A DNA stretch of 64,000 bases, from positions 62,001 to 126,000 of the forward strand of contig CAMXCT020000309.1 in assembly GCA_947184155.2 (NCBI GenBank). Reading direction: 5' to 3'. The position numbers and the translations under genes are program-made. Below, one piece after another: positions 1 to 11,235 of this stretch. The notes under the pieces were generated by a model. That model saw nothing but the letters and a program-made list of their open reading frames with translations. It ran no database searches and was not told the DNA's origin. Position 1 is the stretch's first letter. The number at the start of each line of letters is the position of its first letter. Origin of the DNA: Cladocopium goreaui. Lineage: Eukaryota; Sar; Dinophyceae; Suessiales; Symbiodiniaceae.

Positions 1-413
1 GGCCCAGGTAGTCACAGCGAAGTCATCGTTGTCGTGGCGACCTCAGCAATCCGACGGGGTGGTGGCGAAGTCCTATTTCCATGTGCCTCGAAACCAGCAT
101 GTATAAACATGTCATGCGGGCTATGTGCTTTGGGGCCCCCCAACCAAGGTGGTTTGCCATCTCCTGAAAAAAAAGTATAAACGGGCGGACCTGGCAGGCA
201 GCGACCGTTTCTGGGCTGGGACACGCACAGTATTACAATATGATAGAAGTTGGTTCTTTATGGGTTTAGGGTCCTGACTCCTGACTGTGACTGGAATGGA
301 AACTCTTATCTTAACACTCATACATCCATCTCTATATATTAAAAGTCATACATCCATCTTTATATCATATCTCTATCTCTATCTCAATATAAAATATATC
401 GATTTGTTTCTTT
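1..413. other. Left-edge stretch without a supportable gene
   Basis: Only short open frames without splice signals or recognisable domains are seen. From about 320 to 400 the DNA is a degenerate ATCTCTATAT-type simple repeat. It may be intron or intergenic DNA. Confidence 0.5.
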
Positions 414-1660
414 GTGGTAGCAGCTTATCCAGGTAATCCATCCCATCCCGGGGCCCTGACTCGATGCAAACCTAGCTGCACAGACCAACAATGCGGACCC
501 GCAAAGCATTCAAGGACTATGACTAATGACTGTGACAGATCACATTCAGCGATGTCCCGGCACAACTATATGCGCAAAAGGAATCGGCAGCTTTATTGCT
601 CTTCTATGGAGTCTCAGACCGTTCTGCTTGACCCACGCCGATACACTATGGTGAGACAGGATGCACTACGGTGAAACTGAATGTCTCAAGCAAAGATGCG
701 TGCATCAGCAAGTCTCAGACAGTTCTGGTTGACTCATGCTGATGCACTTCATTTTCAAATTCAATGCTCAGACAGTTCTGGTTGCAATACAAGAATCAAA
801 GTTAAACATCAAATAACTAAGCTGCTGACAAAGGTGTTGACGCACGCCGATGCACTACGGTGAGACAGGATGCACTACGGTGAAACTGAATGTCTCAAGC
901 AAAGATGCGTGCATCAACAAGTCTCAGACAGTTCTGGTTGACTCATGCTGATGCACTTCATTTTCAAATTCAATTGACATCAGTGGCTACCTACTACCGC
1001 GGTTGATCTTTATCTGGGCACCTCCACGGACACGACCTTAGGTCCAGCATCTCTGTGAACGCAACAAGTTTTTCCACATTGCATCACAAGTGGTGTTGAA
1101 GATATCCCGAACACTGCCGATTGGGATCTCAGTCTCGACGAACGTAAAACTATGCCTTTCATGAAAAGAGTCAATTAACGACCTTTCAAGTCCTCTGCTC
1201 CATTCATCCGCGCGCCTGTAATCACGGTCACATAGCTGACACCATCAGAGGACATAGGACATTCCTTGAAAAGACATAGGTCGCATTATGCAAAGAGGTT
1301 TGAGTGGAAGGGCAAAAAATAGAAGGGTAAAATCCAACTACCATGCTATGTAATATGAACAGGTACTACCACTCAACAGGTAATCGATCCCATCCCAGGG
1401 CCCTGACTCGATGCAAACCTAGCTGCACAGACCAACAATGCGGACCTGCAAAGCATTCAAGGACTATGGCTAATGACTGCGACAGCTCACATTCATTGAT
1501 GTTCCGGCACAACTATATGCGCAAAAGGATCTGACAGCTTTATTGATCTTCGATGAAGTCTCAGACCGGGCTGTTTGACTCACGCAAAGATGCGTGCATC
1601 AACAAGTCTCAGACAGTTCTGGTTGACTCATGCTGATACACTTCATTTTCAAATCGTCTT
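414..1660. repeat. Direct segmental repeats
   Basis: A block of about 190 bp at 424-610 recurs at 1378-1570 with a few substitutions; both contain GGGCCCTGACTCGATGCAAA. A second motif, with GATGCACTACGGTGAAACTG and TCTCAGACAGTTCTGGTTGA, occurs near 655-760, 850-975, 1575-1660 and again at 2570-2680. A third shared block lies at 990-1075 and 2690-2760. The region is therefore a patchwork of local duplications and I see no intact gene in it. Confidence 0.7.
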
Positions 1661-1775
1661 TGCGATGATATGATTACATGTATCCAAATGCTTGTTTCAC
1701 CGGTGTCAGGTAACCGGAAAGGTCTATAAAGCCCCAAGGCAGGACGGACCCACTAATCTACAGCTTGCTCATTCC

Positions 1776-2330
1776 TCAGTTCCTAGTAGGACGCTCGTGA
1801 GCCGGCTCATTAGCAACCATGGGGTCGATGATCTGATAAAGCAATCTTCCCTGCTCATCACGTTCTTCTGGAGCAAGAAATCCATACCAACGAAACTCAC
1901 CAGGTCGAACCTTCTCCAGTACATTTGCTTCCATCTTTCGAAAGTAACCCAGAGCAGTAATTTCGACCTGGAGGAAGCTGTAGTCGAAATAGTTGTAAGT
2001 GTGACACCATTGAGCATCTGTGGCACGCCCAAGAGGCGCATGTGTCGCACTCAAATCTATCCTGGAGGTATAGATGTCTGGCTGGACTCTATGATGCGTC
2101 CGCAGTTCCTCCATCTGTGGTGGAGCGAGAGCTATCCACAGACGAATGCTATCCTCCATTGAGTTCAAACCGAGATTACTCCCCAAACTCAGCAAAGAAA
2201 ATGGCTTCGCGACATCGATGCAAACATGCAACTCAATTGCCTTTCCATGTGGATTGATACTCACTGCAAATCTCGGTCCATGTTGATCTCTTGACTGTGA
2301 ACTCTGCCGCTTACAGTTCTTCCAAACCAA
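1776..2330 (-). CDS. Unrecognised protein, probable internal or 3' exon(s)
   Basis: A minus-strand frame stays open for 184 codons and ends at a stop at 1776. It reads as ordinary globular protein with mixed charged and aromatic residues and no low complexity. Segments such as SRIDLSATHAPLG, YNYFDYSFLQVEITALGYF and RPGEFRWYGFLAPEERD look coding, while the opposite-strand frames over the same bases do not. The nominal start is not an ATG, so the true 5' end is probably a splice acceptor, or the frame spans more than one exon. I do not recognise the family. It lies downstream, in minus-strand order, of the exon-like frames at 2752-2941 and 3000-3340 and may belong to the same gene. Confidence 0.4.
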   Translation of the reverse strand: MVWKNCKRQSSQSRDQHGPRFAVSINPHGKAIELHVCIDVAKPFSLLSLGSNLGLNSMEDSIRLWIALAPPQMEELRTHHRVQPDIYTSRIDLSATHAPLGRATDAQWCHTYNYFDYSFLQVEITALGYFRKMEANVLEKVRPGEFRWYGFLAPEERDEQGRLLYQIIDPMVANEPAHERPTRN

Positions 2331-2751
2331 CGACCTACCAATCTACAGTCACCTTCCAGTTCAACATGACAACTCCACACGTCAAAACTCACAGCTTCAC
2401 TACAGCAAATCAAACAAAAACAAACTGTCCATCCGTCACATGAGCAACGCAGACCCACATGCTGCTGAAGATACTCTTTCTTCTTTCTCTTCTGCATTTC
2501 AAACTGGAGTCACCAAAGGAATTGGCAGCTTTATTGATTTTCGATTGAGTGTCAGACCGATCTGCTTGACTCACCCCGATGCACTACGGTGAAACTGAAT
2601 GTCCAGCAAAGATGCGCGCATCAACAAGTCTCAGACAGTTCTGGTTGACTCATGCTGATGCACTTCATTTTCAAATTTAATTGTCCTCCGTGGCTACCGC
2701 GGTCGATCCTTATCTGGGCACCTCCATGGCGCTGACCTTATTTGCAGCATC
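2331..2751. other. Intervening DNA with repeat fragments
   Basis: No gene supported. 2510-2690 contains diverged copies of the direct repeats described at 414-1660. This may be intron between the flanking minus-strand exon-like frames. Confidence 0.4.
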
Positions 2752-2941
2752 TGTGTGAATGCAGCAAGATCTGCTAGCCAGTCAGCTGGCTCCTCCGAGA
2801 CATCCACAATGCAGTCGTTTTTACCAGATAGTGCTCGGTCTTTGGTTGAAACGAATACTGCTTGGCCAATTCAGAGCTCCTAGGAACAAATGCAAGAATG
2901 TGTCGTAGAAGCTGCTCACCGAAGACATCCGCGTTTGCCAT
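2752..2941 (-). CDS. Exon-like frame, unrecognised
   Basis: From an ATG at 2941 the minus strand reads about 55 codons of globular-looking protein, beginning MANADVFGEQLLRHILAFVP and containing SFQPKTEHYLVK. A GT donor is possible just after the TATCTG that encodes HYL. An overlapping frame nearer 2752 (NDCIVDVSEEPADWLADL) also looks coding, which suggests two exons or a sequence error. Function unknown. Probably part of the same minus-strand gene as its neighbours. Confidence 0.3.
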
Positions 2942-2999
2942 GGCAGACCACATTTAAATAACAAGATAATTTATGTGAGTTTGTTTGTTGTGGAAACTG

Positions 3000-3340
3000 T
3001 CATGTCCAACGATGTGGTCGCTGCCGCCGCGTATCCTTCAACACCAAGACCCATAATGGGCTGTCATCATCTCTTGCGTCTTCATTGTAAAACAGAATGT
3101 AATACAGCGTGAAATCGACCGTGTGCTCACGCATCCAAGATAGTGGCAAATGGCCCCAGAAATGGTGGCCCATGTCTGGAGGGCCGTTCATGAAGACTTG
3201 GTCGTAGATGTACAATTCTCTCGAACCTCCCTCTGTCAAGCCTTGTTGCAACTCTCGGAGCTTCTCGGACATTTCCGGTTGACGCGAACCCAAAGTAACA
3301 ACGTATACAGGCAAAGCGCGATACGAATCTCGAACCAAAA
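3000..3340 (-). CDS. Exon of unrecognised protein, source of the 3.1-5.6 kb repeats
   Basis: The minus strand is open for about 112 codons to a stop at 3000. The N-terminal part (LPVYVVTLGSRQPEMSEKL, then RELQQGLTEGG) is the piece that is repeated upstream. The remainder, including QVFMNGPPDMGHHFWGHLPL and FTLYYILFYNEDARDDDS, is single copy. The mix of hydrophobic, aromatic and charged residues is protein-like, and the repeat of the first part in the same frame supports coding. I do not recognise the family. The exon probably starts at a splice acceptor rather than at the nominal non-ATG codon. Confidence 0.4.
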
Positions 3341-5650
3341 GCTGCGCCGACCAGCTTCATGCTTTGACGAACAAACAGAACACAAGCTTGCAGTTCAAAC
3401 TCGCAAAATCAAGCGGTTTTACCAAAAGCTAGCTGCAAAACATTGAATGACTGCCACACACTGACATCCCGAGCTCAGAAGCTAAAGCCTTCAATGCATT
3501 GATGCCTAGTTTGCACACCTGGCGCCGGAAGAGATCAACTCCTCCCTCTGTCAAGCCTTGTTGCAACTCTCGGAGCTTCTCGGACATTTCCGGTTGACGC
3601 GAACCCAAAGTAACAACGTATACAGGCAAAGCGCGATACGAATCTCGAACCAAAAGCTGCGCCGACCAGCTTCATGCTTTGACGAACAAACAGAACACAA
3701 GCTTGCAGTTCAAACTCGCAAAATCAAGCGGTTTTACCAAAAGCTAGCTGCAAAACATTGAATGACTGCCACACACTGACATCCCGAGCTCAGAAGCTAA
3801 AGCCTTCAATGCATTGATCCCAAGTTTGCGCACCTGGCGCCGGAAGAGATCAACTCCTCCCTCCGTCAAGCCTTGTTGCAACTCTCGGAGCTTCTCGGAC
3901 ATTTCCGGTTGAAGCGAATCCAGAGTAACAACTTATAGAGGCCAAGCACGATACGAATCTCGGACCAAAAGCTGCGCCGACCTACTTCATGCTTTGACGA
4001 ACAAACGGAACACAAGCTTGCAGTTGAAACTCGCAAAAATCATGCAGTTTTACGAAAAGCTAGGTGCAAAACATCGAATGACTGCCACACACTGACATCC
4101 CCAGCTCAGAGGCTAAAGCCTTCAATGCATTGATCCCAAGTTTGCGCACCTGGCGCAAAATCATGCAGTTTTACGAAAAGCTAGGTGCAAAACATCGAAT
4201 GACTGCCACACACTGACATCCCCAGCTCAGAAGCTAAAGCCTTCAATGCATTGATCCCAAGTTTGCGCAGCTGGCGCAAAATCATGCAGTTTTACCAAAA
4301 GCTAGCTGCAAAACATCGAATGACTGCCACACACTGACATCCCCAGCTCAGAAGCTAAAGCCTTCAATGCATTGATCCCAAGTATGTGCCACCTGGCGCA
4401 ATATCATGCGGTTTTACCAAAAGCTAGCTGCAAACCATCGAATGACTGCCACACACTGACATCCTCAGCTCAGAAGCTAAAGCCTTCAATGCATTGATCC
4501 CAAGTTTGCCACCTGGCGCAATATCATGCGGTTTTACCAAAAGCTAGCTGCAAACCATCGAATGACTGCCACACACTGACATCCCCAGCTCAGAAGCTAA
4601 AGCCTTCAATGCATTGATCCCAAGTTTGCGCACCTGGCGCCGGAAGCAATCAACTCCTCCCTCTGTCAAGCCTTGTTGCAACTCTCGGATCTTCTCTGAC
4701 AACTTCTAGAGGCCAAGCACGATAAGAATCTCGAACCAAAAGCTGCGCCGACCAGCTTCATGCTTTGACGAACAAACGGAACACAAGCTTGCAGTTGCAA
4801 CTCGCAAAAATCATGCGGTTTTACCACAAGCTAGCTGCAAAACATCGAATGACTACCACACACTGACATCCCCAGCTCAGAAGCTAAAGCCTTCAATGCA
4901 TTGATCCCAAGTTTGCGCACCTGGCGCAAAATCATGCGGTTTCACCAAAAAGCTAGCTGCAAACCATCGAATGACTGCCACACACTGACATCCCCAGCTC
5001 AGAAGCTAAAGCCTTCAATGCATTGATCCCAAGTTTGCGCACCTGGCGCAAAATCATGCGGTTTCACCAAAAAGCTAGCTGCAAACCATCGAATGACTGC
5101 CACACACTGACATCCCCAGCTCAGAAGCTAAAGGCTTCAATGCATTGATCCCAAGTTTGCGCACCTGGCGCAAAATCATGCGGTGTTACCAAAAGCTAGC
5201 TGCAAAACATCGAATGACTGCCACACACTGACATCCCCAGCTCAGAAACTAAAGCCTTCAATGCATTGATCCCAAGTTTGCGCACCTGGCGCAAAATCAT
5301 GCGGTGCAAAACATCGAATGAATGCCACACAGTGACATCCCCATCTCAGAAGCTAAAGCCGTCAATGCATTGATCCCAAGTTTGCGCACCTGGCGCCGGA
5401 AGGGATCAACTCCTCCCTCTGTCAAGCCTTGTTGCAACTCTCGGACCTTCTCGGACATATCCGGTTGCAGCGAACCCAGAGTGACAACTTATAGACGCCA
5501 AGCGCGATACAAATCTCGAACCAATAGCTGCGCCGACCAGCTTCATGCTTTCACGAACAAACGGAACACAAGCTTGCAGTTGAAACTCGCAAAATCATGC
5601 GGTTTTACCAAAAGCTAGCTGCAAAACATCGAATGACTGCCACACGGCAA
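3150..5650 (-). repeat. Tandem array of exon-derived units (about 120 and 315 bp)
   Basis: A unit of about 120 bp, recognised by GCTAGCTGCAAAACATCGAA, GACTGCCACACACTGACATC and TTCAATGCATTGATCCCAAG, is repeated about a dozen times between 3420 and 5640. At 3150-3420, 3540-3760, 3850-4040, 4640-4810 and 5400-5600 it is joined to a longer block that reads on the minus strand as MSEKLRELQQGLTEGGVDLF with small changes. The 4640 block has an internal deletion and several blocks differ by substitutions, so expansion is not brand new. This looks like repeated duplication of one exon plus flanking intron. Confidence 0.75.
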
Positions 5651-5870
5651 CATGCAGCAGGCCTCCAAAATCTCCAAAGACGAGCACCACGGCCACCAAA
5701 AGAAGCTCTGGAAATGCTTACAGTCATGTTTGCTCGGCCAGTTCAGGGGGGAGCAGGGTCTTCTCTTGTTAGTATGGAGACGCAATATTAGAAACGATAT
5801 ATGAAAGCTCTGTTATAGGCAGTCGAGAAGAGGAGTATCAAGACAGGACAGTGAGAAGTGCAAGACAGTA
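5651..5870 (-). other. Possible exon upstream of the repeat array
   Basis: A GC-rich island follows the last repeat unit. On the minus strand a short frame begins MTVSISRASFGGRGARLW, but it has no recognisable domain and no clear splice pair. Listed only to account for the interval. Confidence 0.15.
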
Positions 5871-5879
5871 GTTTGCATC

Positions 5880-6515
5880 GCAAACACTTTTACAAACAGA
5901 CGCTTTTTACACACAGACGCTTTTAAACACAAAGCTTTTACACACAGAGGCTTTTACACAAACACTGTAACACAAACACTTTTACACACAGAAGCTTTTA
6001 CATACAAACACTTTTACGCACAGACGCTTTTACACACAAACGCTTTGACACACAGACGCTTTTACACACAGACGCTTTTTACACACAGACGCTTTTTACA
6101 CACAGACGCTGTCACACACAAACACATGTACACACAGAGGCTTTTACACAAACACTTTTACACAAACACTTTTACACACAGAAGCTTTTACATACAAACA
6201 CTTTTACACACAGACGCTTTTACACACAAACGCTTTGACACACAGACGCTTTTACACACAGACAACCTCTACACACAGACGCTTTTTACACGCAAACGCT
6301 TTCACACACAAACACATTTACACACAGAGGCTTTTACACAGAAACACTTGAACACAAACACTTTTACACACAAACACTTTTACACACAGACGCTTTTACA
6401 CACAGACACTTTGACACACAGACGCTTTTACACACAGATGCTTTTACACACAGAGACTTTTACACACAGACGCTTTTTACACACAGGCGCTTTTACACAC
6501 AGACAAGAACGGCAC
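5880..6515. repeat. 16-bp minisatellite, TTTTACACACAGACGC
   Basis: About 40 imperfect copies of a 16-bp unit, main variants ending AGACGC, AAACAC and AGAAGC. Related blocks are at 27020-27260 and 54685-55010. The open frame through it (MTHRRFYTQT...) is a by-product of the repeat. Confidence 0.9.
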
Positions 6516-6539
6516 AAGTAAAATCGCACTTTTACCTCA

Positions 6540-7015
6540 GTTTTTGCCGATCGACCCTCATTTCGCGCGAAAGGGTTGCTCCAGGACAAGTAAAATCACA
6601 ATTTTCCCTCAGTTTTTGCCGATCGACCTTCATTTCGTGCGAAAGGGTTGCTCCGGCACAAGTAAAATCGCACTTTTACCTCAGTTTTTGCCGATCGACC
6701 CTCATTTCGTGCCAAAGGGTTGCTCCGGGACAACTAAAATCGCAGTTTTACCTCAGTTTTTGCCGATCGACCCTCATTTCGTGCGAAAGGGTTGCTCCGG
6801 CACAAGTAAAATCGCACTTTTACCTCAGTTTTTGCCGATCGACCCTCATTTCGTGCGAAAGGGTTGCTCCAGGACAAGTCAAATCGCAGTTTTACCTCAG
6901 TTTTTGCCGATCGACCCTCATTTCGTGCGAAAGGGTTGCTCTGGGACAAGTCAAATCGCAATTTTACCTCAGTTTTTGCCGATCGACCCTCATTTCGTGC
7001 GAAAGGGTTGACGTT
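6540..7015. repeat. 72-bp tandem repeat, about 6.5 copies
   Basis: Units starting GCCGATCGACCCTCATTTCG recur at 72-bp spacing (for example 6546, 6618, 6690). Because 72 is divisible by three, frames stay open on both strands: + 6544-7011 and - from about 7015 to 6734. Copies differ by single bases. No start context, signal or splice site supports real translation. Confidence 0.9.
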
Positions 7016-7074
7016 TCGTGACTCGCCGCCGGCACCACCCTCGGCCTTAAGAGAGAAAGATAAAAAGAAGGCAT

Positions 7075-7592
7075 GAGAGAGAAGGTGAGCAGGTGTGAAG
7101 AAGGTGAGCAGGTGTGAAGATAAGAAGATGTGAAGATGAGCAGATGTGAACATGAGCAGATGTGAAGATGAGCAGATGTGAAGATGAGCAGATGTGAAGA
7201 TGAGCAGGTGTGAAGATGAGCAGGTGTGAAGATGAGCAGATGTGAAGATGAGCAGATGTGAAGATGAGCAGATGTGAAGATGAGCAGATGTGAAGATGAG
7301 CAGATGTGAAGATGAGCAGATGTGAAGATGAGCAGATGTGAAGATGAGCAGATGTGAAGATGAGAAGATGTGAAGATAAGAAGATGTGAAGATGAGCAGA
7401 TGTGAAGATGAGCAGATGTGAAGATGAGCAGATGTGATGAGGTGTGAAGATGAGCAGATGTGAAGATGGGAAGGTGTGAAGATGAGCAGATGTGAAGATG
7501 AGAGGATGTGAAGATGAGAGGATGTGAAGATGAGCAGATGTGAAGATGAGAGGATGTGAAGATGAGATGTGAAGATGAGAAGATGTTTTACA
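7075..7592. repeat. 16-bp minisatellite, TGTGAAGATGAGCAGA
   Basis: About 32 copies of a purine-rich 16-bp unit. Minor variants carry GAGAAG, GAGAGG or GAGCAGG. It is almost entirely purine on one strand. Confidence 0.9.
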
Positions 7593-8159
7593 GACCCCCA
7601 CTATTGTTTGAACCCTGCGCTCAGACGCTCTCGGGAAAAAAGGGGTCAAGGAATTCTTTTTGGATACGGTATTTTAGAGCGAAGGCCGGCAAATATTTAA
7701 TGTGTTTCTTCTTTTATAGCATTCTATAGCAACAAAATACGGTGGCTTTCTCATGTAACTTTTGTAGCATGGCCACATTCCAAGTCAGCAGTTCGTAGAA
7801 ATCCAAGTTCGTCAGCAATTCCAAGTCAGCAGTTCGTATAGAGGGCTGCAGTGCCAAGAGAGGCCTCTCGCTGATCTAAAATGACATGCCCAATAAAATC
7901 GATATAAAGAGATCCTGGAAAAGCATTGGTTCCATTCTGCAATAGAATGCTCCAAACACTCAATTTTTTGCAGAAAAATAGAATGGATTTTTACCATGTT
8001 AAAAATCATCGGGATTTCCCTGGCCAATAAAATGCTCAGACCAAACCCCTTATATAACAAAAAAACCTGACTCCAATTTTGAAGTTCCAATACATTACGG
8101 ATCTCGCTTCGACTAATGCACAAGTCACCCATTTCTAGTGTGGAAAATGCCACGGGGAT
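7593..8159. other. AT-rich interval without a supportable gene
   Basis: Contains a short direct repeat (CCAAGTCAGCAGTTCGTA at about 7781 and 7822) and repeated TGGCCAATAAAATGC-like segments. An open minus frame at 7812-8162 lacks coding character. Confidence 0.4.
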
Positions 8160-8460
8160 CAAACTCTAAAGTCTAGAGTGGGGAGTGTAAAGTGTAGAGT
8201 GCGGAGTGTCAAGTGTAAAGCGTGAAGTGTACAATTTAGAGTGTGAAATGTACAGTGTGGAGTGTCATGCGTAAAGTGTGAAAAGTGAAGTGTAAGTTGC
8301 AAAGGGCGGAGTGTAAAGTGCAAAGTGTAGAGTGATGTAATGTGTAAAGTGTAGAGCGTGGAGTGTGGGGTGTAAAATTTAGAGTGTAGAATGTGGAGCG
8401 TAATTAAAGTGTAGAGTGTGGAGTGTAAAGTGCAAAGTGTAGAGTGCCAAATGTAAATAT
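8160..8460. repeat. Heptamer-based minisatellite (AGTGTAA/AGTGTGG)
   Basis: Repeats of AGTGTAA, AGTGTAG and AGTGTGG at about 7-bp spacing over 300 bp. The reverse complement of the same motif appears briefly at 26870-26920. Confidence 0.85.
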
Positions 8461-9097
8461 CTTTCAAATGCAAAGATGCAGAGGATGCCGATGCTGCCGA
8501 TTTTGCTGACGGCTGACGGGGCCCCCAGAGGACCAAACTGCCTGTGAACCAGCCAGGGGGCGGGGGGGGGGTATTTAGTGAGAAATTTCTCGCGGTTGGA
8601 GATTCCAGCCCCCCCATACCTTGCTAAAGCAAAAAGGACTTCAGCTAGCAGAAGCTAGCTTGCGTGCATATGCGTCCCATCTTTTCACCCAATGTTCAGA
8701 GACACATGCAATGCACGCACACACAAATCATCTTAACTTCGTTCATATACTAACTTGCATCCATGTTTCAAGCACGACCCGAAAATCATTTTACATTGGG
8801 AAAGCATTTGAACGATATATATATATATACTTACATATATATATATGTATGGAACGATCATAAATTATGATGCATTCTGCGTCCCCCTGATGCATTTTCA
8901 GCATTAGTATCCGTGAAATCACCCCGTCCCGGGCCCGGGGTGTCCGGGGTCGCCTCGGGTGACCAGGGCTTCAACTTCAACTCCTCTTCCATGTGCAGGT
9001 GCCTTGGAGAGGCTGGCACGGTGGAAGATCCAAGAATTGGAGATTTGCTGGGCAAATGTGATTTAAAACATGTTAAACATAATATACAATAATAGAT
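8461..9097. other. Interval without a supportable gene
   Basis: Holds a G-run (GGGGGCGGGGGGGGGG near 8558-8573), a TATA microsatellite at 8816-8846 and a GC-rich island at 8900-9020. No splice-supported frame seen. Confidence 0.4.
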
Positions 9098-9394
9098 CAT
9101 CGAAGGAAGTTTAGAAGTCAAACGTCCGACAATGTGGACAGATGGACAAGATGGAAAAGCAGAGGTGGGAAGAGTCAGAGAAGAGAAGGTTTCAGAAGAG
9201 AAGAAGTCATAAGAAGGAAGATCAAAGAAGGAAGAAGAAAGAAGTCGAGAAACACTGTGTTTTTTCCAATGTTTTGCGTCTCCGGAGGGTCGAAAAGTAG
9301 GCTCGCAAAAGCGGCGGGTGCGGAGGCATCTGATCGGATAAGAAATCAAAAATTGCATGCCGCTGTGGCGCGAAACGTATTTCCAAGTCAAAAT

Positions 9395-10085
9395 ATCATC
9401 CTTGCCATTCCCTGGGTGGGGTCAACGTGGTCCATTTTGTAGAGAGCCCGCCTGTCTACAAAATGGCCTTTGGACCAAGTCGCCAGCCTACAAGCTGGTA
9501 TGGCCATAGACCCTGGGCACTTCATGGCCTACAAAATGGTAGTGCCTGTCAACTGTCTTGGACCTTTTGAATCCACAACCAGATTGACATTTTAAATTTT
9601 AATCCAATGATCATCAAACATGATCAAACATGTACATTCATGCTCTTATGGAAATTGCAAAATAAAGGGCCGTTTTGTAGAGCTTCAACCTCGCCAGGAA
9701 CACAGCTCAAACTGCCTTTTTCCCGCTGCCATTTTGGAGAACAAAACCCTGTCAATCGGATGGCTACCTGGTTTTTGCTCGTCAATGGCGAACTGACAGT
9801 ATCTTTAAAAAACAAAAGGTGCTCTGACAAACCTCTACAAGATAGTTTTGTCTCTTACAGAGTGGTTGGGTTTGGGTGCCAGACATGGTTTTCCGTATGT
9901 TAGAACTATGCCTTCAAAAAAAAAGCAATACCAGCTAAAACACACTAACTGCCAACTGCTACAACATGGCAGGTTCGACCCCATTTTTCATACCCATTTG
10001 CCATTTGCCACAGAATGGCCACTTTATGGGCAAGTCAACCTGTACCATTCTGTGGTGCAAATTGCAACGGGGATGTCAAAAAAAT
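9395..10085. other. Segment unique to copy I, possible nested insertion
   Basis: Interrupts the element family consensus between the left block and the 100-bp repeats. It contains several ACAAAATGG motifs in both orientations. No gene supported. Confidence 0.35.
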
Positions 10086-10534
10086 GTTAAAAACACTTCG
10101 GTTTCAGAGCACTTTGGGATGTTGAGATGTTGAAAAAGTATAGGTGGCTGTAGCATGAAGCACATTTCGAAGTCAAAATGCTAAAATCACACCATGCCCG
10201 GAACACTTTTGGAAGTTGAGTTGCTCAAACATATTGCACGCCGTTATGGCGCGAAGCACGTTCGCAAGTCAAAAGTGTTCAAAACTGACGGTCTCGGGAC
10301 CAATTTGAACTTCACAGGTCGAAAAAGTGCACGCCGTGGTGGCACGAAGGACATTTGCAAGTCAAAAGTATTCAAAACTGACGGTCTCGGACCACTTATT
10401 GAACTCCAGATGTCGGAAAAGTGCACGCCTCTGCGGCGCAAAGCACATAAGTATTGAAAACTGAAGGTTTCAGAGCATTTTCTGAAGTCGGAGAAAGGAA
10501 TGATCAATGTTACATGATGTTACCACATGGAGCC

Positions 10535-10580
10535 TACATAGATAGATAGATGGATGGATGGATAGATAGATAGATAGATG

Positions 10581-10611
<31 letters not shown>

Positions 10612-10892
10612 AAAGAGATAGAGAGATAGAGAGATAGAGAGATAGAGAGATAGATAGATAGAGAGAGAGATAGATAGATAGATAGATAGATAGATAAGAT
10701 AAGATAAGATAAGAAAAGAAAAGATAAGATAAGATAAGATAGATAGATAGATAGATAGGCAAATAGGTAGATAGGTAGATAGGTAGATAGCTAGATAGGT
10801 AGATAGGTAGATAGGTAGGTAGATAGGTAGATAGGTAGATAGGTAGATAAATAGGTAGATAGGTAGACAGATAGATAGATGGGCAGGCAGGC

Positions 10893-10942
<50 letters not shown>

Positions 10943-11055
10943 GTAGACAAATACATAGATTATAGATACGTGGATAGTCAAATGGAAACATAGATGGACA
11001 AATAGACACAAATGGACAGGCAAATAGGTAGACAAATAGATAGATAAATAAAAAA
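10535..11055. repeat. GATA-type microsatellite, about 0.5 kb
   Basis: Runs of GATA, GATAGG, AAGAT and GAGATA. The long minus-strand frames through it read as endless Tyr-Leu-Ser-Ile and are not genes. Confidence 0.95.
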
Positions 11056-11235
11056 ATAGAAGGGAAGGAAGGAAACATGGAGCGATAAAAAAAACAAAAA
11101 ACAGAACCTCACACACCTCTCAATCCATCAGTGGATTCGCTCTGCCATCCATGCATCACAACAACTCACCTCTCCTATAGTTTCTGATCTTTGAAACTTC
11201 CGCCACCGCCTTGTGGTGTACTACTGGTAACACAA

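Larger units (their letters stand above)
9098..11235 (+). mobile_element. Composite interspersed element, copy I
   Basis: The left block (about 9098-9390) starts GGAAGTTTAGAAGTCAAAC and contains GACAGATGG, a GAAGAA-rich tract, and GGGTCGAAAAGTAGGCTCGC followed by GCGGCGGGTGCGGAG. The same block is found at 47607 and, inverted, ending at 57865. About 10085-10500 holds roughly 100-bp degenerate tandem repeats with GTGGCACGAAG and TTGCAAGTCAAAAGT. 10535-11050 is GATA microsatellite. The right block (11110-11235), with CCATGCATCACAACAACTCA and TTGAAACTTCCGCC and ending near TACTACTGGTA, is also shared by all three copies. 9395-10085 is not shared and may be a nested insertion. No transposase or reverse transcriptase frame was found. 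Confidence 0.65.

Noticed and set aside
5880-7592. Regular short repeats resembling a CRISPR array
   Set aside because: There are no unique spacers between repeats, the units are head-to-tail, and the context is eukaryotic.
10520-11116. 198-codon minus-strand open frame rich in Tyr, Leu, Ser and Ile
   Set aside because: It is the translation of a GATA microsatellite and appears in several frames.
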